The notes beneath the pieces were generated by a model. It searched no databases. It was not told the DNA's origin and was given only the letters and a program-made list of their open reading frames with translations. Shown here in pieces: positions 63,287 to 64,000 of a DNA stretch of 64,000 nt; the first letter of the stretch is position 1; the number at the start of each line of letters is the position of its first letter. Where the stretch lies: positions 29,216,943-29,280,942 of the forward strand of contig OZ035962.1 of the NCBI GenBank assembly GCA_964034945.1, in the 5' to 3' direction. Both the position numbers and the translations under genes were made by a program. The stretch is from Chrysopilus asiliformis (Eukaryota > Arthropoda > Insecta > Diptera > Rhagionidae).

Positions 63287-63760
63287 GCATCGCATGAGTG
63301 ACCGATTGGTAGGGATTTTTACTTTTGCGTAATCCGATTTACATCAGTCATCACGAACCGAAAGGTCTAGACGGCTTTCGGCAAGCATTTCCTTACGCTT
63401 GCGCAACTCGATTCCTCTCGGCCAGACTCTGAAATTTCCGGTGCGCGCTTGTCTGTTTTTCTCAATAAATTTTTATTAATAACATCACATACAATACGCA
63501 TATTGAGATGAAAATGATTAAAAGAAAAAGAAACAAAAATATACGCCACAAGCGAATAAAATGGATACGAAGGCGATGCGACTTAAAATTTAAAAAAAAA
63601 ACAGCAAAGCCTATAAAAATATAGAGATATCATAAGCAAAGTAAAAAATTTGTTAAAAAACGCGCCGCAGGCAAAAAAATCTAGACACACATCCAAAAAT
63701 CTAGATAGTGCACCCGCCACGTAAAATTTACAGTAACCACCAGAACTAAATCGAACCCCA
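63287..63760. other. Spacer, no gene seen
   Basis: A 60-codon minus-strand frame at 63367-63549 has no recognised motif. Confidence 0.4.
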
Positions 63761-63976
63761 AACATAACAAAAGCTATAATTGCCAATCCGCAATCCGCGC
63801 CCCCAATCCGCGCCACAGACAGACGGACAGACGGACGGACATGCAAAACTCAATTTTTTTTATCATTCTAAACACACTGGTGTAATTCATTTTTTTGTGT
63901 GATGACGGGATCTTGGCGTTACAAACGGTAAGGCAAAGTTAATATACGCTTTGGTTTCACCATACGGGTATAAAAA
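63761..63976 (-). mobile_element. Repeat family A, short reverse copy at window end
   Basis: It opens CATAACAAAAGCTATAATTG, carries a brief CAGACAGACGGACAGACGG stretch, and ends CACCATACGGGTATAAAAA, which is the family's outer terminus. Most of the right half known from copies 1 and 2 is deleted. Confidence 0.7.
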
Positions 63977-64000
63977 GTTCGACGTATATCCCATGAACTT

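Overview
The window looks like non-coding, repeat-dense DNA of an animal, most likely an insect. It is very AT-rich, shows no operon-like gene packing, and its mobile DNA types (a Ty3/gypsy element of Osvaldo/Ulysses style, mariner, and hAT-, Harbinger- and piggyBac-like short elements) are typical of arthropods, Diptera fitting well. The species cannot be named from the sequence alone. I found no convincing host protein-coding gene; almost everything recognisable is mobile or tandemly repeated.

Layout. From 1 to about 33 kb there is AT-rich spacer sown with repeats. Two interspersed families carry a TCTG/TCCG microsatellite: family A (four copies, 10.75, 30.8, 31.65 and 63.76 kb) and family B (1.6, 4.0, 13.3, 15.3, 16.6, 20.5 and 58.75 kb). 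Many short inverted-repeat elements (MITEs) have readable target-site duplications. Tandem arrays include four ~121-bp units at 7.9 kb, a 9/12-bp satellite at 15.86-16.64 kb, an 8-bp array at 25.2 kb and a 9-bp array at 39.1 kb. At 33.06-33.97 kb lies a mariner with 30-bp inverted ends and an internal deletion that removes the second half of its transposase. A frameshifted coding fragment follows at 34.2-34.6 kb.

The main feature is a structurally complete LTR retrotransposon at 45728-56444 (10,717 bp). It has two 2,200-bp LTRs with no difference that I could find, a GCAT target duplication, a tRNA-Lys-type primer binding site that is partly duplicated, gag, and pol in the -1 frame with protease, reverse transcriptase, RNase H and DD35E integrase motifs all intact. 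The pol frame is opened by a stop at 50721-50723 and has no early ATG, so Pol should be made by -1 frameshifting. A GGGAAAT heptamer, a 6-base spacer and a stem with possible pseudoknot lie exactly in the gag/pol overlap. Between pol and the 3' LTR there is a tRNA-Lys-like sequence lacking the anticodon triplet, and no polypurine tract abuts the 3' LTR. These last two points are the most unusual observations in the window.

From 56.4 kb to the end there is more spacer with a family B copy carrying a nested element, a hAT-like MITE, two TA-flanked MITEs and a short family A copy. Family assignments of the MITEs rest on terminal repeats and target duplications only; similarity to named families is from memory and was not searched.
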